Assembly (NCBI RefSeq): GCF_037102585.1 | Contig: NW_027043819.1 | Span: 1,488,001 to 1,552,000 of the forward strand | From: Saccharomycopsis crataegensis | Taxonomy: Eukaryota; Ascomycota; Saccharomycetes; Ascoideales; Saccharomycopsidaceae | DNA length: 64,000 nucleotides | Reading direction: 5' to 3' | In this document: one piece after another, positions 10,211 through 20,777 of the stretch | Numbering within the stretch: position 1 is the stretch's first letter | How the letters are laid out: every line of letters begins with the position of its first letter | Translations under genes and position numbers: made by a program | Notes under the pieces: generated by a model | What the model saw: the letters and a program-made list of their open reading frames with translations, nothing else | Told to the model about the DNA's origin: nothing | Databases searched by the model: none

Positions 10211-11406
10211 TGTAATTCAATGAGAGGGAGCATTTAATGAACGCATTGTTTTTGTTTACTATGGTTTAGTCAAAACCATATGTAAGAATGTTTTCCACAC
10301 AATGATAACGAATGTATCCAACTTCATAATAGTTTAATATACCTGTCATTGAAAGATAATATACACCATTGTACCATAAATGATAAATTCACATCTTAAA
10401 TAGCATATCCCTGGCCAGTAATCGGATTATAAATCGAACGGATTATCAACTGTTACTTTAGAAGAAATGATCTCTTTTGTAGACCGAAGTATATCAATAC
10501 AACGGGTTTTTATTTTTGAGATATTCAACCATTCGGTTAGTCTATATATATATATATAAAGAGAAACTCTTTTGGTGTACAATTTCTATATGTCTAACGC
10601 ATATTCATCCCTGGTCAATATTCACTAGAGATAAGTGTTAAATACCTGCTGGTCACAGCCAGATGAATGTTTCTACTGAGTTTGCTAGAATTCTACAAGT
10701 CTACAAAGTACTTCAATGTATATAGATGAAACAAACGCACTCACGTATAATAACAAGCACTCTAGATAATAAAGTTAAATATAAAGAAAGTAGTAAGGAT
10801 GAACAACACCGGCACCCAGCAACCAATAATGGATCTAAATATAATCCTGATAGAAACGACAATAATGTTTTATTAGTGGAGATATGATGATCTGGTCCTT
10901 CCATGATACTTACAAGGCCGCCATGTTGTCCAGGTTCGGATATAGGAGTATAACACAAACTAATCCAGAACATCATCTAAAAATCAGAGCCAGCGTATTA
11001 TTACTTAGGAGCTTTGATTCCGATATAGAAATATGAGTGGGCAAATATAGCACTTACAATCATCGTCTGTCAATAATTATATGATCGCTTCTCTACCACG
11101 GCAGATAATTATACCATGGATCCCAAAAGTTGATAAGAAGACCATTCATCATTTCTATAATTTATAAATTATACATTTGTTTATGAATAAAAAAAAAAAA
11201 AAGGCTCTGTATACGAATACCCGTAAAAAAATCAAAAGTGACAAAAACCAAGAGTAATCACCATTCATTATCAAGATTAACATATTCATCCATATCATTT
11301 CAAAACATCTGAAAAATTAAATCAAAAAATCATAATTCAAACCCAAAATGTCAAAAAACAATAAAGAACAAAAAAGCAACATAAACATGAAGAAGAAAAA
11401 TACGTT
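10211..11406. other. Convergent gap APL6/ATG7 with an intron-like signature
   Basis: 1.2 kb without a convincing ORF. On the minus strand, 10847-10913 has donor GTAAGT, branch CACTAAT and acceptor ATCAG spaced like the real introns of this window. Short open stretches on both sides do not give a recognisable protein. Confidence 0.5.
10847..10913 (-). other. Candidate intron of an unrecognised small gene
   Basis: 67 nt from GTAAGT to TATCAG with CACTAAT 26 nt before the acceptor. The length is close to the proven-looking introns nearby (63, 65, 73 nt). After the acceptor, one frame reads a hydrophobic stretch of about 25 residues to a stop. No start exon could be settled. Confidence 0.3.
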
Positions 11407-13413
11407 TCACAACCATTCTTCATCTATAGAGTCATTATCGGAAAGAACATCATTGCTAATGGAGAATTCTGCTGCTGCCTTCTCGGCCTCTTCTTGAACT
11501 TTCGTCAATCCACTAAGATCCTCAATGTATTTGTTATTATTTAACGCTTTGACAACAAATCCCCAACCATGCTTCAAGAATTCAGAGAGAATTGGCAATG
11601 AACACGCCGAGCAGTTCTTATAACTTGGGGCTTGTACTTTGACGTTGTTGAAATTGTGCATAAACCCTCGTATTTGATGAGGCAATTCCCCCAATATCGT
11701 CGAATTTTCATCATTTACCAACGCGTATTGTTTCTGTGGATGTTGGATGATTGACACCATCAACTCCACTGCCAACGAAGATGCCATTAGGGCCACCCCT
11801 GGTCTGGTGACGGTACACATTTGATCCAAAGTTCGATCGGTTAAACTATCTGATGGGGCAAAAACATCATTGCAGAAATAGCATCCAAGTCTCTTATCTT
11901 GTTGCAGGTCAACATCCTGCTCCCCGTCGAAATTTACACTTTCAGAAATACACCCATGACGCATGACAAGAAAACTGTCAAACCCTAAAGCGGCATTCAC
12001 CACGGTCTTATGTTTGACGTTGGCAATAATGGTAGGTAACCATCTAGTTTCTCGGGAGTCCATCAATAAATAAACAACGTCATGATCTTCAATCAATTTT
12101 TCCAACAATTCAAAATTCTGGCGCTCCGTTTCCATATCCTTGACTGGATGGCCAATCATAGGAATCTCCAAATCGTAACCTTTGGCATTCACTTGAGGGA
12201 AAATCTGTTTAAGGGCTTTAGCAGCGGCTTCGGCTTTTGGAGCTCCACCATTAAGACAATCTTCATAAGTATATAATGATTGCCTAACTGGATTGGAAAA
12301 CGAAACTTTCCCATTATCGACAAAGGTAATTGTTCTGACTCCCCACCCCAATAAAGCTCTTGATACGTATGAACCTAAAGTACCGGCACCTAACAACAAG
12401 CATTTTGTATTTTTGATGGAATCCAAATCAATTTGTGGGATGATTCTCCATTTCATTAACTTTAAATTCAAATCAACCGCCTGTTCTGCCAAAGACACTG
12501 GGGATAATAGAGACTGTAAGTCGGCGATTTTCGGCTGTAGTGACCCATTGCTGGTTTTCTCCCATCCTGTAACTTTAGGAACGTTTTGTCTAATGTTAAG
12601 ATTAATAGAGCTATCCATGGCTGACAAGTCGAGCCAGAATGATGATCCATTGAACCTGTAAACCAATACTTCGACTTTAGTGTAACCGTAATACAACAAA
12701 AGGGTCAAAAAGTTTCTCAAGTACCAAGATGGGATCATTGGGTACGTCGATGCATCAATAATCCCTACACGTATGGAATCGTTACGCTTATCATCGAGGA
12801 CAAGTTCCGACAACGCAATTGGGTTGTTGTCAGCATCCAACAAGAAGAAGTTCTTCTTATTGTCATTTGTTTCCGTTTGCCACCATGTTTGGATCTTATG
12901 GTCAAATTCTTCTTTGGCCAGCTCAATTCTCGATGAATTGATCATCCACTCGGTATAAAATGAAGGGAAAGAGAACCAATAATAGAATTTGAATTTCTTC
13001 AAATCAGAAAACGATAAAACATTGAGCGACGCCAATAACGCAGGGTTGGTCAATACCTCTTTAGATTTAAAACTTTGGTACAATTTTTCTCCGGATGCCT
13101 GCAAATAGGCATTCTTATCCATCTCTTGGAACTGTTCCTTGGTGTTCAAATTCACAAGATTACCGGGGGCAAATAACGCAGAGCCACCGGGAAGCATTCT
13201 GTGGAACTCATTGGAATGGTTTTCAAAGCTGGTACCCGAGACGTTTATTAGCGGGGCCAGGTTCTTAGTGAAGAGCTTGATGTTGTAATACGCAAGGATG
13301 ACCTGGCTGGAGGTGTCAAGCTTGAACTTATCGAGCTTGAGCTCTGAGAGTTTTTGAAAGAAGCTCGAGTCCACTGACGAGTGGAATGGCACGAATTTGA
13401 GCTTCTCTGGCAT
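11407..13413 (-). CDS. ATG7: Ubiquitin-like-modifier activating enzyme of autophagy
   Basis: E1-like enzyme that activates Atg8 and Atg12 for autophagy and the Cvt pathway. At 668 aa it is full length. Residues 1 to about 310 form the Atg7-specific N-terminal domain, which recruits the E2s Atg3 and Atg10. The ThiF fold follows with the nucleotide-binding GAGTLG at 342-347. The catalytic cysteine is C533 in DQMCTVTRPG. Zinc ligands are the pairs C511/C514 and C601/C604. The acidic C-terminal end (DSIDEEWL) fits the tail that binds Atg8. Divergent from the HAD phosphatase with only 131 bp between the starts. Confidence 0.97.
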   Translation of the reverse strand: MPEKLKFVPFHSSVDSSFFQKLSELKLDKFKLDTSSQVILAYYNIKLFTKNLAPLINVSGTSFENHSNEFHRMLPGGSALFAPGNLVNLNTKEQFQEMDKNAYLQASGEKLYQSFKSKEVLTNPALLASLNVLSFSDLKKFKFYYWFSFPSFYTEWMINSSRIELAKEEFDHKIQTWWQTETNDNKKNFFLLDADNNPIALSELVLDDKRNDSIRVGIIDASTYPMIPSWYLRNFLTLLLYYGYTKVEVLVYRFNGSSFWLDLSAMDSSINLNIRQNVPKVTGWEKTSNGSLQPKIADLQSLLSPVSLAEQAVDLNLKLMKWRIIPQIDLDSIKNTKCLLLGAGTLGSYVSRALLGWGVRTITFVDNGKVSFSNPVRQSLYTYEDCLNGGAPKAEAAAKALKQIFPQVNAKGYDLEIPMIGHPVKDMETERQNFELLEKLIEDHDVVYLLMDSRETRWLPTIIANVKHKTVVNAALGFDSFLVMRHGCISESVNFDGEQDVDLQQDKRLGCYFCNDVFAPSDSLTDRTLDQMCTVTRPGVALMASSLAVELMVSIIQHPQKQYALVNDENSTILGELPHQIRGFMHNFNNVKVQAPSYKNCSACSLPILSEFLKHGWGFVVKALNNNKYIEDLSGLTKVQEEAEKAAAEFSISNDVLSDNDSIDEEWL

Positions 13414-13544
13414 TTACTGGGTGGGATATTACTTTTATCTTTTTGAGATAAGCAGTTGTTGTAGAAAGAAATAATATTAAGAAAGATGCTCTTCGCCTTT
13501 TTTTTTTTTTTTTGCCACGCGCGCTTATCATTAACAATCACCAC
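13414..13544. promoter_or_regulatory. Short divergent promoter ATG7/HAD phosphatase
   Basis: 131 bp between the two start codons, with a poly-T tract at about 13,499-13,513. Both promoters must fit in or overlap this stretch. Confidence 0.5.
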
Positions 13545-14396
13545 ATGTCAATCAAGACAGCCATGAGACTTATTGTCGTGGACTTCGACGAGACAATCAC
13601 CAAGAAGGACACTCTTCTGCAATTGGCATCGCTCGCCTATCGCCAGAAACCACAATTCCCTGTGAAGTTCCGCCATTACCAGGATGTGTACTATAAACAT
13701 TACCTGAACTACGTTGCTGGCCATGAATACTTGGGGGGCAAACAATGCCCTTCGTTAAAAGACCTCTTTTCCCAAGAACTACTTTACCAACAAGGGATGT
13801 ATCCCGTAGAAATGAGTTCGATTGATGAGATTGTGTCTACAGGACTTTTCAAAGGTCTCGAGAGTCGCAATTTGGATTCGTTGAAAATCCCCATCAGAGA
13901 AGGATTCTCGTTGTTTGCTAATGAATGTTATAGGCAGCTGATCCCCATCTACGTGCTCAGCATTACTTGGTCAGCGAGATTTGTAAAGCTGGTGTTATTG
14001 AACAATGGAGTGGCTCCTAATGCGACGGTGGTAATATCTAACGAGTTGGAGTTCTCCGAAGATGGTACCACTTGCACCGGTGGGTTCCAGGTTGGCAATG
14101 TTAGAACTGGCTATGATAAATTACAGCGACTCACTGAGATATTAGCCAAAAATCCATCGTTGCCGTCACTTTATATCGGGGATAGTAGGACTGATTTGTT
14201 AGCGAGCTTGAAATGCGATGCCAGAGTGTTTATGGAAAAAGACAACAATTCTCTATTGGAGTCCCTTAGCAAGTCGACCAGTTTAGAAATTGAGCCATTA
14301 TCAGACAAATTGCAAAAAAATGAAAATATAATATATACTGCAAAAGATTTTGTTAAATTGAACCATCTTTTATTTTCCGGTGGTTCTGACGGCTGA
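13545..14396 (+). CDS. HAD-superfamily phosphatase
   Basis: 283 aa from the ATG at 13545; a second in-frame ATG lies 18 bp further, directly before the motif. HAD motif I is DFDETIT near residue 15, motif II the serine in YVLSITWSARF, and motif IV IGDSRTDLLA near residue 220. The fold and spacing fit the fungal phosphatase group that includes the cold-tolerance protein Cto1. The substrate is not known from sequence. The open frame also runs upstream of 13545 without an ATG, so I start at the first methionine. Confidence 0.8.
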   Translation: MSIKTAMRLIVVDFDETITKKDTLLQLASLAYRQKPQFPVKFRHYQDVYYKHYLNYVAGHEYLGGKQCPSLKDLFSQELLYQQGMYPVEMSSIDEIVSTGLFKGLESRNLDSLKIPIREGFSLFANECYRQLIPIYVLSITWSARFVKLVLLNNGVAPNATVVISNELEFSEDGTTCTGGFQVGNVRTGYDKLQRLTEILAKNPSLPSLYIGDSRTDLLASLKCDARVFMEKDNNSLLESLSKSTSLEIEPLSDKLQKNENIIYTAKDFVKLNHLLFSGGSDG

Positions 14397-14927
14397 GTTG
14401 TGCGATTATTCTTGATCATCATATTTCCCTTCAAAAAAAAAATGTTAAACATTTCTTGTTGAGCAGTTTGGAAATTATAGTTGGAAAAAAATCTCTTGAG
14501 AAACGATATCTTATGTTGTAAACATTTTCCGGTGGTCCCTGACAAAAAGATTTTTGTTTCATCATTATTTAGTTTACTGATCGTAGACCATCCAGGCTGT
14601 TAGATTTCCTAATACCAACCAACCCATCAATTGGAAGTTGTTACAAATTTCCCAGAAATCTAGCAAATGATTGCATGTCCATAAGACATTTACATTTTTT
14701 TAATCAATAGGTTATCTTACTATTTGTTAAGTGATGTGTACTCTTCTCAAAAAAATGATCCATAATCATCAAAAACCAAAACTGCATAATGTTCAACCTG
14801 TCCTTTCTTATCTTACTCTATTCTTTTTTTTATTATTATTATTTCATATATTTATTAAATCCAGTAGCAAAGAGCAAATATAAAAGAAGCGTGAAAAGAA
14901 AAGGAAAAAAAAAAAAAAAGTAAACAC
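14397..14927. other. Convergent gap, nothing recognised
   Basis: About 530 bp of AT-rich sequence between two 3' ends, with short A- and T-runs that fit poly(A)-site sequence. No ORF or RNA gene seen. Confidence 0.6.
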
Positions 14928-17900
14928 TCATTTATCTCTCTTGAAGAGATTTCTGGTAATTTTTCCTTTGACATTCTTATTAACATTGATTGTTCCTTTA
15001 AGAAATCTATGCGAGCCATAATTGATCCGCGAATTAAGAGACATTCTTCTGCTGGAACTGGTAGAACTATGGTTGGTACCTGCATTATGCTGCTGAACAA
15101 TATCGTACGCAGCTTTGGTATTTGGCCCAATTTCCAACGCCGATAATTTAGGGGTATTAGCGCTCGATTTCAAAGTAGCTTCTAACCATATTTGAAGACC
15201 AGAGTCATGAAGGTATTCATCCTCACGAACTTTCCGCAAAATTTCATGAACTTGTTCACCGCTATGATCAAAAATCTGTTGCATGTTATGTTGGATTGGA
15301 TGGAACTGTTTTGGGGAAAATGACGTGAGTTCGTCCTTTGGTGGGACTGCTGGAGAATCAGCATCCTTATCAGTTGATAGTTTCCTAGGGGTCTCGATAT
15401 CCTTATTGGCTTCAGTACCTGGTGTTTGTGGGGGTGTTGGGATATCATCTTTTTCAAAAGTTGAGGTCACTTTGGTCAATGGGGTTGTGGTCGTGAAGTT
15501 CTTATGGCTAACCTGGCTGACATTGCTGGTAGACCTACTAATTTTGTCGGTTGATAGGTTTTTCTGCACCGAAATCAACTCAGAGGTTCTCTTTTTTGCC
15601 ATAGGAGTTGTTTTGAGGAGGGAAACTTGTTGCGTAGAAATCAAGTCAGTTTTCACATCGTTGAGTGGTGGTTCAATAGGATCAGTGGATGGCGCAGTAT
15701 CTATTGTTGAAGCTATAGAATCAACCTCATTCCCTGATTGCTTTATTTCTGAGTCTATTAGGTCTTTTGAAATATTATTGGTAAATACTGGCGCTGAGGT
15801 CTCTTCCTCCTTAGACTCCGTCAATTGATTAGTAAATTTCATTTCTGGTATGGGTTCAGATGACCAAATTCCATTACTAGTTCTGAAGGCCGTATCAGCT
15901 TCTTGTTCTTCATCATCGTCTTCATCATCATCTGACATGCCTAAATATTCCTTAGCAAAGGAAACAGGAGCAGGAGGGAGACCAAATTTCTCATTCAGAG
16001 ATTGCAGCCACGATTCATCGTCTTTCAAAATATCCCGTGCCGATGTTGCACCATTATTCGAATCCTGTGTTGCGTTGCGCATGATTGATGACAAGGCAGC
16101 AGCATCAAACTTATCATGTGCCTGTTGAGTTCTTTTAATGAAATCATTTTTGTAAATTGATGTTCTGAATTCCGAAGGATTATCGGTAAAGATTGATTCG
16201 TTGTCATCGGCAGAAGCAAAATTATCACCGAATACCCTTCCTGTTTCCATGGGATTATTATCACTATTATTATAATCATTTTCCTCGAGATCAACATTGT
16301 TAGCGTTCTTCAATTCATCAGCCTTTTCTTCTGGAACCTTAGTCTGGTTGATATTCTCAGTGACATCAAATTGGGTACTATCAGCCATGGAATCTTCGTA
16401 ACTATTATCGGCAGTTTCATCTTCCAATTTGAGGCTTGGAGGTTGAATAATATTACTAGAACCTTCTGACACCCATATACCTTTACCGGTGTTAAATGCC
16501 AGCCCTTCTTCTTCTTCTTCTTCTTCTTCTTCTTCTTCTTCTTCTTCTTCTTCTTCTTCTTCTTCTTCTTCTTCTTCTTCTTCTTCTTCTTCGTCATCCT
16601 CATCATCATATTCTTCTCCTATCATTACTTGATCTTCTACTTCTTCTTTTTCTTCTTCCCCATTTGGTTCATAATGGTCAGATCTATTTTTAAAGGCCCC
16701 AATATTTGGAGTTTCATTAAGACTCGGTTCTGTGTAGACTTCTTCCATGTTCCCTGGAAGTTGAGCAGCACTCTTGGAAACATCTTGTGAACCAGCCTCT
16801 TCCTGAATTTCTGGCATATTTATCTCTTTATATAATATCAGAGAAGGTTCATTGAAATCTTCACTATTGGCAATAGAATCAGCTAGGGAGTTTCTGTCAC
16901 TCTCCTCCTCCTCTAAGAGTGCCAGAGGTTTTATTGGGCTTGAAACCTTAATGCTCGGTTTAACATCGTCAACAGAGGACCACGCGCCTTGGCTAGTTCT
17001 GAAAGCATCAGCCTCATCTTCTGAGTCTGATAAATCAACTTCATCAACGATATCATTAGCATACGCTTCAGGCTCCCTTTCCATAGGGTTCTCATTGATA
17101 TGATATGGTTCTGGCGCAACATCACCCCCGTACAGCAAGTCATCTTCTTTAATAGATGGCGATCTGGAAGCGCGCAATGGAGCCGTTTCTTCCTCACTAA
17201 TAGGGTGGATCCCTTCTTGTAATAGTTGACCACTGATAATATCTTTAGAAGTATCATTTGCTGAAAACTGAAGGTTCTCGAAATCTTCAAATAAATCCTC
17301 AAAATTTTTATCTAGTTTCGAAACATCACTGATTCTCTTAGTATTTGATATAGGTCTTGATTGAGCAAACCGTGGTGATACTGGATAGTCCATTGGATCA
17401 AGTGGTAATTCCTTTTGGTCTGCAATAGTGATGGGTTCTTCTTCTTCCTTTGGGTGAATGATAGTTGGTTTATTGATATCTTCTTGATAATCGTCATCCC
17501 AACTGTTTTCGCTTATTTTGTCATCCTCATCATCCTCTTCCCTGTTCTCCAACTGGTTGGAGATACTCTTGTAAAGACTCTCCATCAAGTTCAAGTTCTG
17601 TTGACGTTCAAAACGTTCCTCTTCTGTTTTTTGTCTATATTCTTCCACAGAATCTAATGATACATTACCAGAGGTAGCTTCTGGTTCGGTTTCTCTAGTA
17701 ATTTCAACTTCAGGCTTGGTTTCACTAATTTCAACATCGTGCAACTTCTTGATGTGCTGAGGTTCCTTAAATTCCTGTTGAGCTGGGGGGTTTATGCTTT
17801 CGGCCGGTACAGTACTTGGTAAAGGAGCAATTGGTGGGGTATATTCCAATATAGCATGGCTCTTGGGTGTTTCTTCCTCAATTTTCTCGACTTCTGTGTG

Positions 17901-18056
17901 CTGGGGTAGTGATACAGTATTAGATCTCTCTTGTTGTTCTTCCTCTTCCTCTTCCTCTTCTTCTATATAATCATCATCATCATCATCATCCTCCCAGTCG
18001 TCGTAGATATTCTTGGACATGGAACTGACCCACCTTTTGGAAGGAGCCCTCTGCAT
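14928..18056 (-). CDS. FYV8: Large acidic disordered protein, FYV8-like
   Basis: 1,042 aa, mostly Glu/Asp/Ser-rich and probably disordered. The N-terminus has the block SKRWVSS...IYDDWEDDD. Repeated short blocks such as AFRTSQGAWSS, AFNTGKGIWVSEG and AFRTSNGIWSSE (three copies, about 200-300 residues apart) look like a linear binding motif. The C-terminal third is better conserved in character: FHPIQHNMQQIFDHSGEQVHE, then HDSGLQIWLEATL, ending in a basic tail. This end block is what suggests Fyv8, a poorly understood yeast protein named from a killer-toxin sensitivity screen. The assignment is from memory and moderate. A poly-Glu run of about 30 residues is coded by a pure repeat. Divergent from NMD3. 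Confidence 0.6.
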   Translation of the reverse strand: MQRAPSKRWVSSMSKNIYDDWEDDDDDDDYIEEEEEEEEEQQERSNTVSLPQHTEVEKIEEETPKSHAILEYTPPIAPLPSTVPAESINPPAQQEFKEPQHIKKLHDVEISETKPEVEITRETEPEATSGNVSLDSVEEYRQKTEEERFERQQNLNLMESLYKSISNQLENREEDDEDDKISENSWDDDYQEDINKPTIIHPKEEEEPITIADQKELPLDPMDYPVSPRFAQSRPISNTKRISDVSKLDKNFEDLFEDFENLQFSANDTSKDIISGQLLQEGIHPISEEETAPLRASRSPSIKEDDLLYGGDVAPEPYHINENPMEREPEAYANDIVDEVDLSDSEDEADAFRTSQGAWSSVDDVKPSIKVSSPIKPLALLEEEESDRNSLADSIANSEDFNEPSLILYKEINMPEIQEEAGSQDVSKSAAQLPGNMEEVYTEPSLNETPNIGAFKNRSDHYEPNGEEEKEEVEDQVMIGEEYDDEDDEEEEEEEEEEEEEEEEEEEEEEEEEEEEEGLAFNTGKGIWVSEGSSNIIQPPSLKLEDETADNSYEDSMADSTQFDVTENINQTKVPEEKADELKNANNVDLEENDYNNSDNNPMETGRVFGDNFASADDNESIFTDNPSEFRTSIYKNDFIKRTQQAHDKFDAAALSSIMRNATQDSNNGATSARDILKDDESWLQSLNEKFGLPPAPVSFAKEYLGMSDDDEDDDEEQEADTAFRTSNGIWSSEPIPEMKFTNQLTESKEEETSAPVFTNNISKDLIDSEIKQSGNEVDSIASTIDTAPSTDPIEPPLNDVKTDLISTQQVSLLKTTPMAKKRTSELISVQKNLSTDKISRSTSNVSQVSHKNFTTTTPLTKVTSTFEKDDIPTPPQTPGTEANKDIETPRKLSTDKDADSPAVPPKDELTSFSPKQFHPIQHNMQQIFDHSGEQVHEILRKVREDEYLHDSGLQIWLEATLKSSANTPKLSALEIGPNTKAAYDIVQQHNAGTNHSSTSSSRRMSLNSRINYGSHRFLKGTINVNKNVKGKITRNLFKRDK
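16505..16592 (-). repeat. (GAA)n trinucleotide repeat coding poly-Glu
   Basis: About 29 uninterrupted TTC units on the plus strand, read as GAA (Glu) on the coding strand. Confidence 0.95.
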
Positions 18057-18165
18057 TGTCTGTGTTTTTGTCTTATTGTATCTATCTAACCGTTAATGGC
18101 CTTTCCAAACAGGTGTCAAAAGAAGACGAAGAAGATCGATTTTTACGGCGGCGTTTCATTATTGT

Positions 18166-18220
18166 CACGTGCACGTCATCTCATCTTCAGAAAAAAAAAA
18201 AAAAATCTGTGCAAAATTTT
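18166..18220 (+). promoter_or_regulatory. NMD3 promoter motifs: CACGTG, PAC, RRPE-like
   Basis: CACGTG at 18166-18171 (E-box, Cbf1 type), CTCATC at 18180-18185 (PAC, GATGAG on the other strand) and an RRPE-like CAAAATTTTT from 18212. All lie within 130 bp of the NMD3 start. This trio is typical of yeast ribosome-biogenesis genes. Confidence 0.65.
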
Positions 18221-18295
18221 TTTTCAGCTTTTCAAAAAACATTTCTAATCAGCTAAAAGACATACCACCGATATTCAACCGTTTGGAAGTAGAAA

Positions 18296-19855
18296 ATGGA
18301 GTTTACAAAGATCCCGGATTATACCCAGAACGCCCACAATGGGGCCGCCACCATTCTTTGTTCGAACTGTGGGGTTCCTATGGATGGTTCCACAGGGTTG
18401 GTTATGTGTTACGATTGTATCAAGTTGACCACTGATATCACTAAAAACATCCCAAAAGAAGCCAATATCTCGTTCTGTAGAAACTGTGAGCGTTTCTTGC
18501 AACCTCCAACTCAGTGGATGAGAGCCGAGCTTGAATCTAGAGAATTGCTCGCGATCTGTCTTAGAAGATTGAAAGGTATCAATAAGGAAGTGAGATTGGT
18601 GGATGCGTCGTTTATTTGGACCGAACCACATTCCAGAAGAATCAGATTGAAGTTGACGGTTCAAGGTGAAGCTATGGCCAATACCATTGTCCAACAGTCT
18701 TTTGAAGTTGAGTTTGTGGTGATTGCCATGCAATGTCCAGACTGTGCCAAATCATACACCACCAACACCTGGAGAGCCGCAGTACAAATTAGACAAAAAG
18801 TCCAACATAAGAGAACTTTCTTATATTTAGAACAATTGATTTTGAAGCATAATGCTCATGTTGATACCATTTCCATCAAAGAATCAAAGGATGGGTTGGA
18901 TTTCTACTATGGTCAAAGAAATAGTGCAGTGAAGATGCTTGATTTCTTGAACGCTGCGGTGCCGATCAAATCAAGAAAGTCCGAAGAGTTGATTTCTATT
19001 GATACCCATTCCGGTTCCTCGAGTTACAAATTCACATTCTCCGTAGAAATTGCCCCGGTTTGTCGTGATGACTTGGTGGTTTTACCAAAAAAAGTGGCCC
19101 GTTCATTGGGTAACATTTCGAGATTGGTGCTATGTTCAAAGGTTACAAATATGCTCCAGTTCTTGGACTTCAAGACTTTACAAACTTCTGATTTACTCGC
19201 CAATACTTACTGGAAAGCTCCATTCGCTTCCTTGGCCGATGTTTCTGAATTAACCGATTTCATTATTTTGAATGTCGAACCAGTCGGGGTGTCTAGAGGG
19301 AAGTATGTGCTTGCTGATATCACTTGTGCAAGAGAAGTTGATTTGGGGGTAAATGATCGTGAATTCTATATCAGATCGCATCTCGGGGGTATCTTACATC
19401 CAGGTGACACCGCGGCTGGGTACTACTTGGTGAACTCAAACTACAATAGTCAATTATGGGACGAGTTGGTCGACAATGATTCCAAAGATTTAGCTGAAGT
19501 GGTTTTGGTGAAGAAGAAGTACGAAAGAAAATCTAAGAAGTCTAAGAACAGAGCATGGAAGTTGAAGAGAATGGCTAGAGAACACAATGAAATCACTGCC
19601 GATGACAATAACTCGAGATCTGCTAAACAAGAGTATGCTAAGGCCGAAAGAGATTACGAAATCTTCTTGCAAGAATTGGAAGAAGATAAGGAATTGAGAG
19701 AAACTGTCAATCTTTATAAGGATAGAGAAGCTGAACAACGGTTGCAAACCGTGGATGAGGATGGTGAAATTGATATCGATGATGATGAGGATACGCCAGT
19801 GATCGATGTCGATGAGTTGTTGGATGAATTGGATGACATGACTTTGGACGGTTGA
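18296..19855 (+). CDS. NMD3: 60S ribosomal export adaptor
   Basis: Binds the nascent 60S subunit and links it to the exportin Crm1; also acts late in 60S maturation. 519 aa, close to the family length. The N-terminus has the CxxC zinc pairs at C22/C25, C38/C41 and C61/C64, and a later CPDC near residue 148. The middle forms the conserved Nmd3 core. Near the C-terminus are a basic stretch (KKKYERKSKKSKNRAWKLKR), fitting a nuclear import signal, and an acidic, leucine-containing tail (DELLDELDDMTL), fitting the export signal. Has PAC/RRPE motifs upstream. Convergent with TMA22. Confidence 0.96.
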   Translation: MEFTKIPDYTQNAHNGAATILCSNCGVPMDGSTGLVMCYDCIKLTTDITKNIPKEANISFCRNCERFLQPPTQWMRAELESRELLAICLRRLKGINKEVRLVDASFIWTEPHSRRIRLKLTVQGEAMANTIVQQSFEVEFVVIAMQCPDCAKSYTTNTWRAAVQIRQKVQHKRTFLYLEQLILKHNAHVDTISIKESKDGLDFYYGQRNSAVKMLDFLNAAVPIKSRKSEELISIDTHSGSSSYKFTFSVEIAPVCRDDLVVLPKKVARSLGNISRLVLCSKVTNMLQFLDFKTLQTSDLLANTYWKAPFASLADVSELTDFIILNVEPVGVSRGKYVLADITCAREVDLGVNDREFYIRSHLGGILHPGDTAAGYYLVNSNYNSQLWDELVDNDSKDLAEVVLVKKKYERKSKKSKNRAWKLKRMAREHNEITADDNNSRSAKQEYAKAERDYEIFLQELEEDKELRETVNLYKDREAEQRLQTVDEDGEIDIDDDEDTPVIDVDELLDELDDMTLDG

Positions 19856-20127
19856 TTGTGTGCTGTTGTTGTTTTCTTTTGTTCTATTTCTTTCTGCTTT
19901 TTTTTTTTCTAATATACAAGAGGTTTTTTTTTTATTACTGTTATTTTATTTTTAGCCATTTTGTTGTTGTTTTTCATTTCTTTGCATATTTTCGAATCAC
20001 AATAATTATATTAAGGTAATAATCATTCAAATTTATCAAGACAATAGAAGTTATTCAAAGTAACAGACATAAAATTAATACATAACAAGATGGAGAGAAC
20101 GGGAAAGAAGAGATGGGGGTGTCACAT

Positions 20128-20777
20128 TTAGACTGTAGGCTGCGCAGGCTTCTTTTTCTTCTTATCTTCCACCATCTCCACCTTGACATCCTTCAATCCT
20201 TGTTCCTCCAACAACTTGTGGATAAATTCTTCACACTCGTCGGCCAAATCACCTTGAAGAACAAGGTCTTCCTTCTTTTCTGCGTTTTTGACCACGCTGG
20301 CACCGGTAGCAAATTTCGACGAGAACTGCTTAGACAACTTCTTGATGTTGAGATCAAACACCTCTAGCCCACTGATACTGATCACTCTTTTTCTCTTGGT
20401 TCTTTCGATCTTCTTGATGATGATCTTCGAGCTCAATTTCTTCTGTAATTCTCGTTCTGCCTTCTTGGCCTCTTTGATTTGTAATTTTTGCAAGTCTTTT
20501 TCTATTTGCTCCTGCTTTTCTGTCGGTAACGTCGAAGAGGCTTTAGTTTCTTGTGATCCCAGCAAGTAAAGCTTCTCGTACAATTCAGGATGGGCATCTT
20601 CTAGCCATGCTTTACACTGGACAAACTTACCTCCGAATTCACAGTATTCTGGAGGGAACGAGCAGATCCCACAATAGACTATACTTCTTGGGTGTGGTTT
20701 TTCCTAAAAACAAAAAGAGTCTGTTAGTATTTCGCACCAACCCAAAAGACCAAACAGAATAAACGTACTTCTGACAT
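20128..20777 (-). CDS. TMA22: Translation machinery-associated protein, DENR homologue, spliced
   Basis: With Tma20 it recycles 40S subunits after termination. The exons are 20769-20777 (ATGTCAGAA) and 20128-20703, giving 194 aa beginning MSEEKPHPRSIVYCGIC. The intron has donor GTACGT, branch TACTAAC and acceptor TTTAG. The N-terminal region has the CGIC...CKAW cysteines. The C-terminal SUI1 domain runs from about residue 95 (KIIIKKIERTKRKR, ISGLEVF) to a Lys-rich end. Reading only the long open frame would lose the first 40 or so residues. Divergent from HGH1. Confidence 0.93.
20704..20768 (-). other. TMA22 intron (65 nt)
   Basis: GTACGT donor at 20768-20763, perfect TACTAAC branch near 20,722, acceptor TAG ending at 20704. 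Keeps the frame. Confidence 0.93.
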
